In this document: one piece after another, positions 10,334 through 23,600 of the stretch
Position numbering within the stretch: position 1 is the stretch's first letter
Layout: the number at the start of each line of letters is the position of its first letter
Assembly: GCA_021904315.1 (NCBI GenBank)
Contig: CM038911.1
Span: 10,885,390-10,949,389 of the forward strand
DNA: 64,000 nucleotides
DNA from: Sphagnum magellanicum
Taxonomy: Eukaryota > Streptophyta > Sphagnopsida > Sphagnales > Sphagnaceae
Reading direction: 5' to 3'
Program-made: the position numbers and the translations under genes
Notes under the pieces: generated by a model
The model's database searches: none
What the model was told of the DNA's origin: nothing
Seen by the model: only the letters and a program-made list of their open reading frames with translations

Positions 10334-12022
10334 ACCGACCAACTGAGAGGGCTGATAATCAAAAACAGGTTCAAACCATTTGACACACCCACAGGAGCAG
10401 TTGAATTGCTTGTCTGTGTTGGAAGCATCTTAGACCAACAATGTGGACCTCATGGAACTCTGCAGATCACACAGAGTTGGAGATGATGTTTGAGACCTGG
10501 TAAAGCTTGAATTTGGGTTATGTAAATGCCAAGAAGCTGAATCGCCAAACAATTGCTACATGTGAGATGGACGGTAGTCTCCTGACAGTATTTGTTTGAC
10601 ATTTCTAAAGTGTTTATTCAGCGAAATCTTAGAAGCTTATCTGTCTGTCAATGTTGCGACTATGCTGGGGGGGTTCAGTATTGAAGAAGCTGTTCAGTTC
10701 TGTTTGCTTTGCTATGACAGACTCTTTTTTGCTGGATTTACTGAAGCTCCCATCTTGGAATCTTTTTGTTTGTACCTCTCTTTATGTTTGCAGTCAACCC
10801 TAAAGTGTCTCTCTGATGCTGGTGAACCAACACTAATGCGTGGAAACTGCCAGGAGGTGAGCTCTTCAATTTTGATGAATGATATGCTCCCTTGAAAATA
10901 GTGTCTAAAATCTCATATCAAAGTTCTCCTTGTTTGTTCTCTCTTCTTTCCTTTTCTTTTTCAAATTGTTTGTTCTCTTTGCTTTCCTTTCTTTTTCAAA
11001 TTTTTTGTGGGGTTTTTTGTTTATGGCTTTCTTCCCTTCTATGTTTGACTTTCCTCTTGGAGTATTCTGGTTATCTATTTCTTGAACTGGCCAATGGCTG
11101 AGTTTTCCTGTTACTGTTGGTCTTGTCACAGAAACTCAGTATGTTGGTCAATGTTTGACATTAAACTACAGCCAGTTCTGAGAACTGATGAAGTCAGTGG
11201 GGATGTTATTGTAGATGGTCAATGCTATACATGTTGTTTGTTGAAAGTTCCTGAAATGTGTATGACTGTCACTGTTGTTCAGACTGCTCCTTAATTTTGT
11301 CTTGTGGGCTTGGTTTCTCCATTCTCTTGGGTGGGTTTTCATCTTTGTTGTACTTTCTGATAGTTGCTGGCTTTTGGTTAGATCTAAAGTATCCATTGCC
11401 ATATTACAGGTAATCTTTCAATTTTTTTCAGTTTGACTGCGATCTTTGCATTTAGAAATTCTCAGTACTTAAAATATCTCTTGAAAATAGTGTCTTCACA
11501 AGGGTGGAACATGGTTGGGATGTTCTGTTTTGCTCATATTAAGTGATTTATTGTCATGGTCAAACATGCTCTCTGAGCGTAATGTCTTATGTGGGATGAT
11601 TTCACTGCCCAGGAATTGCCACCTTCCAGATTTGCACATTGCAAATGTACTGTGGAAGATTTCTTTTATGAATTTAAGAGCATTAATGAACAAGTGTCTC
11701 TCATGAGAGATAAGAGAAGTGAAAAGGCCAAGTCACAGGGGGAAGCTCCTGGAACTGTTGACAGATAAATTTTTGAATGCTCAATGATGGCAAAATGGTG
11801 CCATTGTGTATAAAAGACTCTTACGAGCACATAGAGCCTGTGTACTTGTTTCAAAAAATAATGATCAAGTGACAGAATAAATTACAGTTCAAAGGCCATC
11901 AGAGACTGCAAGGTATGCACTACCCTATGGGGACTCTACATGAAGAATATATGGTTCACAAAAGCACCAAAATTCTGCATCTCAAAAATGAACAAATTCT
12001 GACCTTGGAGATAAAAGGTGGC
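10334..12022. other. Space between convergent genes: 3' UTRs
   Basis: The stretch lacks coding segments and repeats and has intermediate GC, as in plant 3' UTRs. A plus-strand AATAAA lies at 11876-11881. A pyrimidine-rich tract at 10925-11000 could be part of a 3'-UTR intron. Several ORFs of 60-100 codons occur on both strands without any recognisable motif. Confidence 0.45.
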
Positions 12023-15000
12023 TCACTGGGAACTTTGCAGTTGCTCCTCAATTGAATTTGAATTTTCTGGACACATGCATTCTGGTACAGGGCAGGTATA
12101 CAGTGAAGCTTTAGGGTTTTGAAAAAGTTGTGTTGTTGTCACTGGTAAGGACTTGCGAAATGCTAGGCCCTTTGAATCAATGTGCTGGAGCATTTCCTGC
12201 AAGTGGCCAGCAAATTTCTCCCACCTGTGCACATAAAGCCATTATGAGAGAAGATTAGTCAGCTGAACAATCTATTTGAATGCACTTATTAAAACTCCCA
12301 ATGCACATATTTTGTGGTAAATCAAATCAGGCTGCCGGAGGAAGGTCTGTTTGTAACACCCAAAAACAGTTGAAGACAACAGTCTCTTTGTAAGATCCTA
12401 TCAAACTGAATGATCCAAAGTGAAGGTTCAGGTTGCACTTACGTAATTTGGGGATTGTCCAATAACTTAACAAGACTGCGTTTATCTGGGTTAATTGTCT
12501 TAGGGTGGCCCTTGTTCAAAAAGCGGCGATGCCCCATCATAATTTGTGGAAAGTTGCCCCCTTGTGATGTTACAAACACCTCACTGTGCAAACACACTGT
12601 GTAATCAATTGCTGCTAGGCGTGATGAATATCCCTGTCACATAATCAGCAGCATCATTGACATCGTTCTGTTAGGACTCATCCCTTTTTTTTCAGTACTC
12701 ATAATCTTTCATAAACTTGAGAATATGTCATGGATTATTGCATTTTAGAAATGAATGATTCAGATTTCTGAGTGTCTGGCTAAAGCTTTTGAATGTGATG
12801 GTTTGTACCTCAAATGGTGCATACTCCTCAGGGGAGAGAAGTGTCTGTTTGGTCTCAAGATAAGGAAACATTCTGCGAAGAGGCTCCATGCTCTCCTCTT
12901 CGTTATAAATCTTCCCAGCTGCTAGATAAATTGGGGTTGTGTTCCTGAAGCCCATGCCTCGAAGCATGATGCCCACCTGTGAACCATTTCAAACCAGTTC
13001 ACTCCCCATGCTACTATGTTCAAGGAAGTTTTGAAATTAAGTATGTGAAGTAGCATATGACTAGTGCATTGAGAACAGGAGAAAGCACACCTCTACAGGT
13101 GTCAAAGGGCACTTCCCATCCCTCCTAATTTCTTCTGGTGTTTGTTGCACACGACCAGTTCTATTGAACTTGCCCCGCCATCCCCGCTCTCGTGCATTAT
13201 CCAGTCTCACCTTCTCCTCATGGTCTCCCTCATACACACATCGTGAAAATGCCACCATATCCTGTCATATTAAAACACCTTGTGAGACTTCAACCCACAT
13301 CAACCAAGTGCGCACAAAAGTTGCATTGTGGTTTTCACAAATGGAATAAAATGAAAAAACCCTGAGAGGCAATGATCATATTTTGACAACCTTGGTCAAA
13401 TTTTTGGTGTTATTACATCATTGATATAATAAAAATATCACATACTTCTAACTTGCCTGTTCATAACGTAGGTGGATGGCAACATAATTGCCATTGGTGT
13501 TTGCACTTTTAGCTGCCATGCGCTTCACAAGTAATTGCCCAGTGGCAGCAATGGGTGAAGCAAATTGCAATGCCTCAAAGTTTGTAAAACATCGTAACTT
13601 TTGAATCCTTTTTGGTATTCCATCATATGCTAGCCGGTTTGCGAATGGGGTGAATCTAATGACTCTGCAAGATCCATTGTAATGGAAAAAAAACCCATGT
13701 CTTCATTGAACAAATGTTGAACTGGGGCAGTTATGACAATTGTTGACAAAACAATGGAGGGCAAAACAATGAGCTGATGGAAAAACAAAGAAACAAGTTC
13801 TACACACCCATGTTGCTTGAGCGCTGGAAGTGCTGTCTCCAAGTAGAATCGAGGCAATGACCATGCCCTTACTTTCACTCTTGGGATCATGCTGATGTTC
13901 TCAAACCTCATCATTACTTCTTTGGGCAGCTCCCTCAATATTCTGACTTGATGTGCCAGCGAGCTGATGAAATGATCTTCATCAAATATATCCCCAAAAA
14001 CACTGCACAAAACAATTCTAACATTTTCACTCTTCTGAAATGCCTACCTTCAAACAGATGTCCATTGAACAATGGAAAAAACAGGATGACCACCCACCAG
14101 CAAATTACAGCAAACAAGTCAGTGGCTGATACTAGAAAATAGCCTTACAGAGTAGTAATTCACATGCAATGCTTGGCTTTAGTTTGACTTGGGTTTTTCC
14201 TCCCATCAGAAACAGACCAGTTTTGAACAATTTCTAAGGACCTGTGACAAATACAAGGCGATCTTTGTAGATCCAAAGAATTACAGGAACTAACCTTGGA
14301 TCTTTCCACACACTGTTGAAATGAAAGTGAGGAATAATAAGGGTTGAATTCATCAACTTTGCCACAGCTACTGCATTGCAAATCTGCACAAGCAAGCACA
14401 TTGATGTACATTCACTATGTGAACCAGAAATGGTCAATGAGATGAAAAGCAACCACAAAATCACAAAATAGCCTCATGAAAAGAATTGTGTTTGTTAACA
14501 GAACAGTACCACAATGCTGCCTAGCGTGATCATTGACCAGTAGTTCTAGTGGGGATTTTTGGAGTATATAGAAGCCTGATAGGAAGAAGATAATTTACCG
14601 TGGAGCGTTGCTGGTTGAGTCCACCATTTGCCTCTACTAATATGTATCCATTGGACTCAGGCAAACCTGAGTTCACCCATTACAAAATATGAGCCCACAA
14701 TATAAAAGCCAATTGAAATTATGTTCTGGTTATACACTAGTGTCTAGGATTTTCCACTCCAGGGTTTGAACTAAACAACCCATGACCTTGCACAGCAAGT
14801 GGTGTATGTACATATCCATGTACGTAATAATAGATACATACTCTGTTTGTTCTGGATCTGGTTTGCAATAAGGAATTAATCCACAGTATCAATTGGGTCA
14901 AGAGAACAGAAATTATGGTGTGCAACCTTCAATGGAGTCATGATGGAGATGGTGAACACAGGGCCGGAAGCCTGCTCCCTCCTTAGGATACTCCCATGCT

Positions 15001-16343
15001 TGCAATACCTGTCTTCCATGGCCTGTCCAGTAGTCCTCTTTCAACACTCTAGATCCAGCCTACAAAAAAGACACAAAATCATCATCCCCTCTGTAGCTTG
15101 CCCCATTGTTCATGATAGAAGAAGTTGGCTTTATTCCTGTCTACAGTGATCCTATTGCTTATGACAGCTCTGAGCTCAATCTAAGATCACTCTGAATATA
15201 TGAAGCTTAGAGCATCTCCACTGGTGCTCAGTATGTGGCCCTGCACTGGAAATCTTAGATGACTTGCAGTAGTTACATCCATTATTGGATCCACTGGAAG
15301 ACTCCTGTGGCCCTGAAAAAATGTACATCTTCGAGGGTCTAGTAAATACAATCAAATCGTATTTATTGAATGCTCCCTGCTTCTGATTGGCTAGATAGTT
15401 TGATTGGTCCAGGAGGGTTGCTATTAGTAGTGTCCCACCTATTTGCAGTCCCGAGCAGTCCAGAGTTTTAATTTTATAGGTGGGGTTGGAAGAAAGTAAA
15501 TAACTAAAACTTGGATGTGAGAAATATTTTTGCAGGGTCAGAGCACCGCTGGTGCTGGAGATGCTCTTAGATCCGCAAACCAAACACGAAATAAGAAGTA
15601 AAGGATTTCAGCAAGCAGATTCAGAATCTGCAGTTAGAAGACTAATAATTTTGAGCCTCAAAAAGGATTCAGACGTAATTCAGACATGCAGCAGACATTC
15701 CTGTTGTTTGTAAAGCTCTAGTCAGTTGGAAATTCTTTGCTGTCGCGCGAGAAGATAGTTAGCTCATGAACGAAGAAAACAGGAGAGAGCGAGAGAGAAA
15801 GAGGGAGGGAGGACGTACCCCATAAGAAGTCGAGGCATTGGCTTGTTGCATGGCAGGCCAGAGGTTGTTGAAGACTTCGTCGCTTCGGTAGTAGGAGCCA
15901 GGGATATGGACGCAAGTTTGAAACCTGGCGGGAAGCTCCATCGCGGAGCCTCCGATGTACAACACCATAGCGGTGATATAAATGAAGGGCGCAAGGAGGA
16001 GAATTCTACTAGAGCGTCTTAGGAACAATGTGAACAACATATGAATTGTGAGCTTGTGTAAGAAATTAGTAGTAGTGCGCGGCGCCCATCCGGGACCCAC
16101 TAACTGCGAAGAAGAAGACACGAGTGATCCGCCTGCACTAGCTGCTGCTGCTGCTGTGTACACCAGTATCTTCTTCCCGCTTCGTGTACGTCCCAAGCTT
16201 CTAGCCGAAATATTATTGCGGACGCGCGCTGGCGGCGATCCCGGAGGAGTCGACGCGACAACATGGCCGTTCTGTGGCAGCCCTGATGGCCATGCGTACG
16301 CATGCATATGGTCCTTGTCGTTCTGCATCAGCAGCTGATGCAT
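12023..16343 (-). CDS. O-fucosyltransferase family protein (10 exons)
   Basis: I reconstructed ten exons by joining frames across splice sites: 16343-15819, 15059-14927, 14666-14599, 14383-14295, 14002-13808, 13664-13457, 13261-13091, 12976-12809, 12633-12443, 12224-12023 (stop TGA). All phases agree and the product is 649 residues. An in-frame TGA sits directly before the ATG. Residues about 113-132 are a single membrane anchor, giving a type II Golgi topology. The catalytic region has the plant O-FucT (PF10250) landmarks: [101 protein letters not shown]-type block, [15 protein letters not shown], and a Cys-rich end (CPVPECMC). The family transfers fucose or related sugars from nucleotide-sugar donors; the acceptor here is unknown. 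Intron 6 is GC-AG. Intron 1 carries a MITE. Confidence 0.9.
13262..13456 (-). other. Non-canonical GC-AG intron (intron 6 of the O-FucT gene)
   Basis: On the minus strand the exon ends CAG and the intron starts GCAAGT, which is the standard consensus for GC donors (AG|GCAAGT). The acceptor is ATGACAG before GATATGGTGG. The junction yields LRYEQ-DMVAF, matching the conserved family block, and no GT donor nearby keeps the frame. Confidence 0.8.
15210..15566. mobile_element. Tourist-like MITE in intron 1 of the O-FucT gene
   Basis: This 357-bp element lacks coding capacity. Its ends are GAGCATCTCCA at the left and the reverse complement GAGCATCTCCAGCACC at the right. It is flanked by direct TTA at 15207-15209 and 15567-15569, the target-site pattern of PIF/Harbinger transposition. 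Next to the right end lies TTTTTGCAGGGTCAGAGCAC, whose complement recurs at 52.6 kb. The ORF at 15176-15583 is an artefact of this element. Confidence 0.8.
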
Positions 16344-16815
16344 TCAACCCCGTGCAACTCATCTATTTGCACTGAAGAAGTTTGAAGAATCCACTCGAGC
16401 TGTCTGTCTGTCTGTCTCCCTCCCGAGCCATTATCTGTCGTCCTTGGGCAAACTTCCTCCTCTTGTATGATACAACATTTCTCACATCCCCGAAGACTGG
16501 AGCTTCAGACAACTGCTGCAAGGAAGAGCACGAGGTCGCGGTCGCGTGCACGGGCGAGTGATCGCGGCAGCCAAGCAGGGAGCTTTACAACGGAGGTCGC
16601 GGTCGCACGCACAAAAGCCAGCGGGGGAAGAAGGAAACCGGAGGAGAACAAGAGCAGAGCAGAGAAACGGCGAAGGGTTTGAGGTGACACGCGAGGGGCC
16701 AACGACGGACGATCCCAGGTCTTGAAATCCAGGTGCTCAAAATCAATTGCTAAAAAGTGGCGGAAAACCAACCGGCACCCGCTCGGAAAAGAAAAGAAAA
16801 GGGGAACAAAAAAAA
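16344..16815 (-). promoter_or_regulatory. Promoter/5' leader region of the O-FucT gene
   Basis: A GC-rich block lies at 16520-16720, with CT/GA-rich stretches near 16400-16425 typical of plant 5' leaders. Two 20-bp copies, GAGGTCGCGGTCGCGTGCAC (16532-16551) and a version with two changes (16593-16612), lie 61 bp apart. ORFs on both strands here are low-complexity Arg/Ser readings and not genes. Confidence 0.4.
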
Positions 16816-16817
16816 AG

Positions 16818-17232
16818 GTAAAGAATTGAAAATAGGTAGGGGCAGATTCTTTTCCCCAAAAATAAATAACCAAATATAAGGAAATACCTAGGGACAGATT
16901 ATTTTCCCCAAAAAGAAATAGCCAAATGTAAGGAAATACCTAGGGCAGATTTTTTTTTCCCCCAAAAAGAAATAACCGAAGATAAAGAATTGGAAATACC
17001 TAGGGGGGCAGATTATTTTTTCACCAATAAGAAATAACCAAAGGTAAAGAATTGCAAATACCTAGGGGCAGATTATTTTCCCCAAATACCTAGAAATTAT
17101 CAAAGCTAAAGAATTGGAAATACCTAGGGGCAGATTCTTTTCCCCCAAAAAGAAATAACCAAAGGTAAAGAATTGGAAACACCTAGGGGCAGTAATTCTT
17201 TTCCTGGAAAAGAAATAACCAAAGGGAAAAGG
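16818..17232 (+). repeat. Minisatellite, seven units of 52-62 bp
   Basis: Seven tandem units contain GAAATACCTAGGGGCAGATT, then TTTTCCCCAAAAAGAAATAA and CCAAAGGTAAAGAATTG. The CCTAGGGG core falls near 16832, 16886, 16938, 16998, 17060, 17122 and 17181. Units differ by small indels and homopolymer length. The array sits about 0.5 kb upstream of the O-FucT start codon. Confidence 0.85.
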
Positions 17233-17920
17233 AGGATAAAGACAATGGGGTTGCCAGCCATCACTAACCGCCGACTCACCACATGGGAGGTCTATTTGTA
17301 GCCTCTGAACGGGCGGGTGATTCCTGCCTGGAATATGGGGTGGTGTTTTCCAACTTGCCCAACCATCCTCCCCAGTGCAATGGAATCCCACTTATTTCTC
17401 AGTTATGGATGAACCCCAAGTCAGTTGGGGTCGGCTTTCACTTCAGTCAGTTAACCTGTAAATTTTAGGTCATGTAGGTAGGTAGGAAAATGGGTAGCTA
17501 CTAGGCAAGTAGATGCATATAGATGGTTAATAGTTAGTACCTAGCTAAAGTCTACCTAGTGATTTGTTAATGGATAGGTACTTAAGATAGCAATTAAGCT
17601 AACCACTGTGGTTAGCTAAGTGGAACCAAATGGAAAAGTGTTTCATGTCCACCTACTAGCAATCCCTCGTAGTGGTTACTAGTTGTTCGTTTGCTATGGC
17701 CAAAACTTGGATGCAATAGGTGATCCACATTTTATCATGCAACCTTGCAAAACTTTATTCATATAGACACCATAGATTTGGAAAATGTATAAAGGAATAA
17801 GAAAAAGAGAGAATTTATAAGACGTTGAGTTAGCCCAATCTAAATGTCAAAATCTCTCCATGTCAAAAATGATCATTTGTAATAGTTTAGCCATATTTTT
17901 CCATGTTAAAAACAGATTGC
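17233..17920. other. TAGGTAGG-rich spacer with a short palindrome
   Basis: There is no gene. TAGGTAGGTAGG and related CTAC/GTAG phrases recur at 17466-17680. A near-perfect palindrome, TTAAGCTAACCAC then GTGGTTAGCTAAG with one spacer base, lies near 17593-17620. Confidence 0.4.
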
Positions 17921-17924
17921 TTGC

Positions 17925-20205
17925 AATAGGTTGGTTGTGGTGATGGGAAGTGTGTTTTGAATGGGTGGAAGTTAGGAAGTAGCTAGGCCTATGACTACCA
18001 CTCAACTTAAGATGGAAGATGTTTACATCCTTTGCAATGTGATTGAGATTTTCAGTCAAAGAAATGTAATAATGTGATCGAGAATTTCAATAAAGAAAAG
18101 TAACAATGTGATTGAGATTTTCAGTTGAAGAAAAGTAACTAAGACAAAAAGAGGAAGGCTCTTTGACTTTTTCAAGCTGCAAATGGCATTAACACAATCA
18201 TGTAAAAACACATCGATTTGTTTGTGTAGACATCCAAATATCTCAATTGCTAATGGGAGGAATTGATCAGTGGGGTGTTGATTGTGATAGCTCCTTTCTT
18301 TGGCTTGAGCTACATTTGAGGCAATAAATCCTTGAGTTGCATAAGATTGGGGAAATAGAATCGCTCGTGTTGGGTCGACAATGACAATGTTGACTAGGGT
18401 GTGAATGCCATGTTTATGAGCACAATGTCGATTCGTTAACGAGAAAAATTGAACGTGGTTGAAGGAAGTGCATGTAGTTGTTCTTGTTTCACGTGAAAGC
18501 CAACATTTTGTGTGATGGCAACAAAGGTGTCACGAATTGCATCATGAGTTTTCGTGTGCATGTTGCCATGAGCGCAATGTAAAAGGTGAATAGCCATAAG
18601 GTCGATGGGATGTGCACACACACACTGAGGGATACCTGCAATTGAGGGATGGGGTAGTCCAAGTCATGTTCAAAGCGATGTGGAAAAAATTGGGGATGAT
18701 AATTGAAAGGCTAGGAAGATTAGTCAAGTTATAAGCCATGCGCCCGTCCTTGGGCCAAAACATGATAAAATTTGGGCATGATGGGCTTCAGATATCTTAT
18801 CGGAAAACATGTTGGAAAAGGTATGATGGTGTAAACGCTTTGAGATGGAATATTGAAGTTGAACCATTTGTTGTTTGATGAATTGTTCAAACAAAAGAAA
18901 ACACATGCGAATTGGGGGCGGTAGAAGATCACATGCCACTTTGAAGTGTTGTTGGAAAGAGAAGGTGTTGTTGTCGACTCGTGCTAAAGCCTCAAGAAGG
19001 AAAGGACAATGATCAACCATAAACCTGGTAACTATGATTAAAGTTATCAAAACCCAACCCTCTAAATAGGCTATTGGGGTGATGGTGGTTGTTGGTATGA
19101 CCCCGATGCCATCGAATATGATTAGGAGCAAGGCTTGTTTACGGGCTAGAGGTCTTTTTGGGCTATCAAAAGATCTTGGACCCAAGAGGCATTCAAACAC
19201 TTGAAGGAAGGATGAATCAAAAGAAGTAAAATATTCTATGAAGGTGGAGGAAGGAGGTGTGCATTGTAAAAGATATGATGGTTGTTACACAAATCAATGA
19301 GTTAAAATTCCAAAGGCTATTTAAACTTCACCCATTCCAAGGAGAAGGTTCACATGTTGAACATCTTTTAGCAAGGCATTTTTTATGGAGGATGATGTGA
19401 ATGATGGGGTGCCTAATGGAACCCCCAAGTTTCTAATTCCTTTTGATGAGGTCGTAAACTAAGATGGAGTGTTGAAGTTAGGTGGTAGGTTAGAAGGTGA
19501 CCATGTCACGCATTTTTGATGTTGGATAAAATGAGCTGTCGCACGAAATTTGATTTGGAAATGTTCATATGTAGATAATATAATTGAAGGGGGACTTATG
19601 ATGTGCATGTCATTTGCAATGGATGGAAATATACATGAAATGAAATGACTAGTTGTAGAACATAAAGCCTTAAAGTGGGTTAGAGTGAATAATGCCTTTC
19701 CCAAAGGATCGCCTTGACGAGTTCCCATGGTAGATGGGATCATTGTGACATCAAATTGAGGGCATTTGTCACATCTACCTAGAGAACAACCCAGTTGGGG
19801 TGGAGGTCCAAGCTGCACTTTATGCCATGGATTACCACTTCACAATTGTTTTTAGTTGCAATTTTGAATTGGTGTAGGGAGAAATGTGTTGCAAAAGCGT
19901 CACAAAATTGAAAGCATATAACATGGCTTGTGAATCAATAAATTGTTTCCCCCACTACAATGGGACAAATTCCACTTGAAGGCTTGGTCATGGCTAAGAA
20001 GCAAGTTGCTTTAAAAACACATGTAATTCAAGGTGGAATGTGGTTTAATGTGATATAAAAACAAAGTTGAAACAACTAAAAAAATCCATTTGTTGAATCT
20101 TTTGGGTAAAAAAATCCTAAAAATGGTCAAAAACCATCCCATAAAGACCACTTGTTAATGAATGTGAGATGTGTTGGAATGCAAGCTTGAAGGAATTAAA
20201 AGAAA
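17925..20205 (-). mobile_element. Decayed RT element, copy B (3' two thirds)
   Basis: On the minus strand this aligns segment by segment with copy D, also at the nucleotide level. From 20205 downward: the region before the palm (TATCAATTCACAAGCC-type block near 19950), then STMGTRQGDPLGKALFTLTHF (around 19730-19670), IFPSIANDMHII (the catalytic ADD box reads AND), VTRFMVDHCPFLLEAL, a conserved HAQILSCFGPRTGAWL block near 18745, and the C-terminal knuckle CAHPIDLMAIHLLHCAHG near 18610. Between the N-terminal palm and STMGTRQG about 180 bp present in D are missing. Several stops and frameshifts separate the frames at 18436-18621, 18724-19200 and 19459-19818. The copy is dead. Confidence 0.75.
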
Positions 20206-20640
20206 ACATTTTAATTACCTTCATTCTATACGAGTGGGCTTAAGTATATTAGTTTTGTAAAATGACCCATCCTAATATGTTTTTCATTGAATGTGTTTTA
20301 TTTTAAAGTTCTTATGGAACCTTGCTAAAAGGGTTTTTAGAAAGCCAATTATGAAAAAAAATATTTTAAAATCTTAAATTGATGTTTAAAAATAAATAAC
20401 AATCTAAATTTAATAACTTTTGCTCCATTGATTAGAAAATTATGAAACAATAGACTTGCACACCACCTTATCAATTTTTTTCCACTTTGTTTGTAAAAAT
20501 TCCTCTTTTAAGGCAATAATTTTAGGGTTTGAAAGGGATTAAGGGGGTTTTTATAGTTGGTTTTCAAGATTGAGGTTTAGGGTTTCGGTTTTAACTATAT
20601 ATGTTAGTTTAGGGATAGGCATGGTAAATCATGTGGGTTT
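20206..20640. other. Spacer between the diverging RT copies B and C
   Basis: AT-rich spacer with TTTAGGGTTT-type stretches near 20520-20590 and no coding segment. The 5' ends of copies B (minus) and C (plus) face each other across it. Confidence 0.35.
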
Positions 20641-20649
20641 TCTGTCTTC

Positions 20650-23600
20650 AAAGCATCGTCGGGCATCCCAACCTTTCTAATAAACACTTGATGGAAAGTT
20701 AATAGTTGGTTTTACCCCTATGCCCAGTTGTGTTCCATCTTCCATCCATCTGCCCATCATTCCAATCTTCTTTAGTTTATTTCGGCTAGTCTTTTCATCC
20801 TGTCTTGGTTCGTTAGCCCCTTTTCCACCTTGTTTGCTACACCCACTAGGATTTTTTCCAATAACCGTTGTGTGATCTTTTCCTCCGCAACCCTCATTGT
20901 CCCTCTTGTAGTTGTCTATTTAGTGTAGTGGGGGGGGGGGGGGGGGGGGGGGGGTTAACATGACATTGACTTTCATGCATCATTCATAGGTAATCATTTA
21001 TTTTAGGGAGAGTGTTACCCCTGACTTTGCCATGTTCTCCTCCCTTTTCAGCATGGACACGGATTGCATCCATAGAGATCATTGATGTTTTCCATTTGGG
21101 TTTATCGCATCTTCATTCTTATCATCATATTCCATATGCACTTCAAGTTGATGTTCAATGGGCTTTGCATATCTTGTTATTTCGATTAACATTTGATCCT
21201 TTTGATATTGTAGCTTGACATGTTTTTTGTTATTCCTTTCTTGGTGTTTGTCCTTTCCTCCACAAGGTAATGAAAAAGGTCACTAAGAGACTTGTGCTTG
21301 CTTTGCATCGATACATGGGTGGTGATTAGGAGGCATTACAAGAGGAGCACATGATTAGAACATTCACTTTAACTTCTCACAAATGTTTGGAGTTGATTTT
21401 AGATCTTACCCCACCTCCATCAGCACAATTATGTCACACATGGGCCCTTGCTCATGTAGGTGAGTACATTTAAACATTATGCACACTAATTCCAAACACA
21501 TTTATATCCCCATCTGATGAGACCATGGGAGTCCTTTGCTTTCTCCATCCACTTGTTGAGGTTGATCTCCCCCCTTTTGTCGATGATTTCTATCTTGAGA
21601 CAGAGGTTATTTTAGATCATGATGCATTTGTCTTTGCTTTGGTTCATTCATCACGTCTTTCTTCTAGTGGCCTTTCGGATATGGTGTATGAACTTTTACG
21701 AAACTGTTTTGTCCTAGATGATTTTGCGAGTGGCTTTGACCTTTTTTTAAAAGTATGTGGGCACATTGTTCGAAGTCATGTTCCACCTTTAGTATTAATT
21801 TTGCTTTCTGCATTCGACTTTTAGCATTGGAAAAATAATATAAAAGGCATATGTCCCATCGTGATTGGTGAAGTGACCTATTGCCTAATTACCTGCACTC
21901 TAGTTATTTAATTTGAAGATATTCTCGTGAAACATTTTTGTTTTCATTAGTTTGGTGTAACAATTTGTGGTGGGTGTGAGACAATGGTTCACGATGTTCG
22001 AGCGATGTTAAATTTGCATCTAGATTGGGTGGTGTTATAGGTGGATGTCTATAACACCTTCAATTCAATGTCATGGTCAATAATTTTTCAAGAGTTATGG
22101 TCTTTGCTCGGTTCATTGGATCAACTTTTCCCATTTGTTTGATGATTTTACACACGCACATCCTCACAATATTTTTCGTAGGCTTCTTGGCATGGGGATT
22201 TCATAGTCATTTCGTTGGAATTAAGAACATGATAGGGGGACACATTGGGAGGAGTGATGTTTATTCTAGTTCACCTTTGTGCTTTCCTATAGCGACAACC
22301 CACCCTACTTGTGTTTTCCCTTCGTTGGTGGATGATATACATATAATAGGTCCCACATTAAATGTGGTTCTTGTGTTTTTATGATTGTAAGAGGAATTAT
22401 TAACATTACTTAAAGCTTTTAGTGCAGCCAATGAAGTGTTTAACTTGGTCTCCACAAGGTTGGACCATTCTATATCACTTCCTCTTGGCTTTCTTATTAT
22501 GAACTTAGGTTTTTGTATTTTGGGCGCATCGATGGGATCCACATCATTCGTTGAATCATTTATGGCTGAAGCTGTTCATGAGGATCTTGGGACAATATTT
22601 AGTCTCCCTATGTTTGCAGATTCTCAAGTGGTTTTTGTGATGTTCTCATTGTGCTATGCCCAACGTTCGGGCTTCTTACTTCGCACAATGTTTCCATTTC
22701 CAAGTATTTTATAACATTACGTTGAGTTCAATATTCGTACCATAACTAAATTGGAAAAGTTATTTGGTGTGGGATTTTTTGGTGGTTTTATTAGTCACCT
22801 AGTTCATCGTCAGGCCATTTTTCTTGCTTGTTCGGGTAGGCTTGACCTCCCTTTTGTGGTTTGGATTCTTGCCCTTACATTCTTACAATGTTGGGCATTG
22901 ATGCTTTTGCAATTGTCATCGTTTCTAGTAGGATGATCGCCTTATTTTTTTTGGATGCAATAACACATGTTGAAACTGACATTTCTTTGTTCCAGATGGC
23001 ATTATGAGATGTTTGAGCAATGTTACCCTAGGTTGTTCGCTTTTAGGTCCCACAATTTGAGAGCTTAATGGTTCAGTTTTATTTTTAGTTATAGGCTTTT
23101 TTGGCGGATCGCCTACACAAGCAGGAATTTGCCTTGCTTCTAATAGACGTTCCTTTGGATATTATGTGAACATGTTTTTGCTCATGTGTGGGTCCAAGGG
23201 CAGGCACTTGGTTATTAGCTTGTCCTACCACACTTACATTTTGTTTATTTTCAGACCATTTTTTTATAACATTACGTACTTGTTTTGGCTTGCCACATCC
23301 TATAGTTGTTCATCTTTCATGGTGTCAGTGTGGTCATACCATTGATGATCTAGGTCCCCATTTATTTCTATGCCCTTGTGGGAGTGAATGTATAGCAGCC
23401 CACAACACACTTCGAGATACTAACACAACTATTGTTTTGGAGAGTGGTGCACATGTTCAAAAGGAGGTTTCTTACCTTTTCCCTCATCACACTTGGTAAT
23501 GAGTGGATATCCTTACCACCAGAAACGGCTTTTGGACTTTGATGAATGTTGTCATTGTTGAACTAATTCGCACATATATGGTTTAACAAGCGCCGATGAC

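Noticed and set aside
15176-15583. 135-codon ORF in the O-FucT intron
   Set aside because: It coincides with the MITE and its flanks; chance reading.
16505-16873. ORFs on both strands in the GC-rich leader and minisatellite
   Set aside because: Arg/Ser and Phe-rich readings of GC-rich and repeat DNA without motif.
20520-20600. TTTAGGGTTT phrases as interstitial telomere repeats
   Set aside because: Only a few isolated, imperfect occurrences; no tandem TTTAGGG array.
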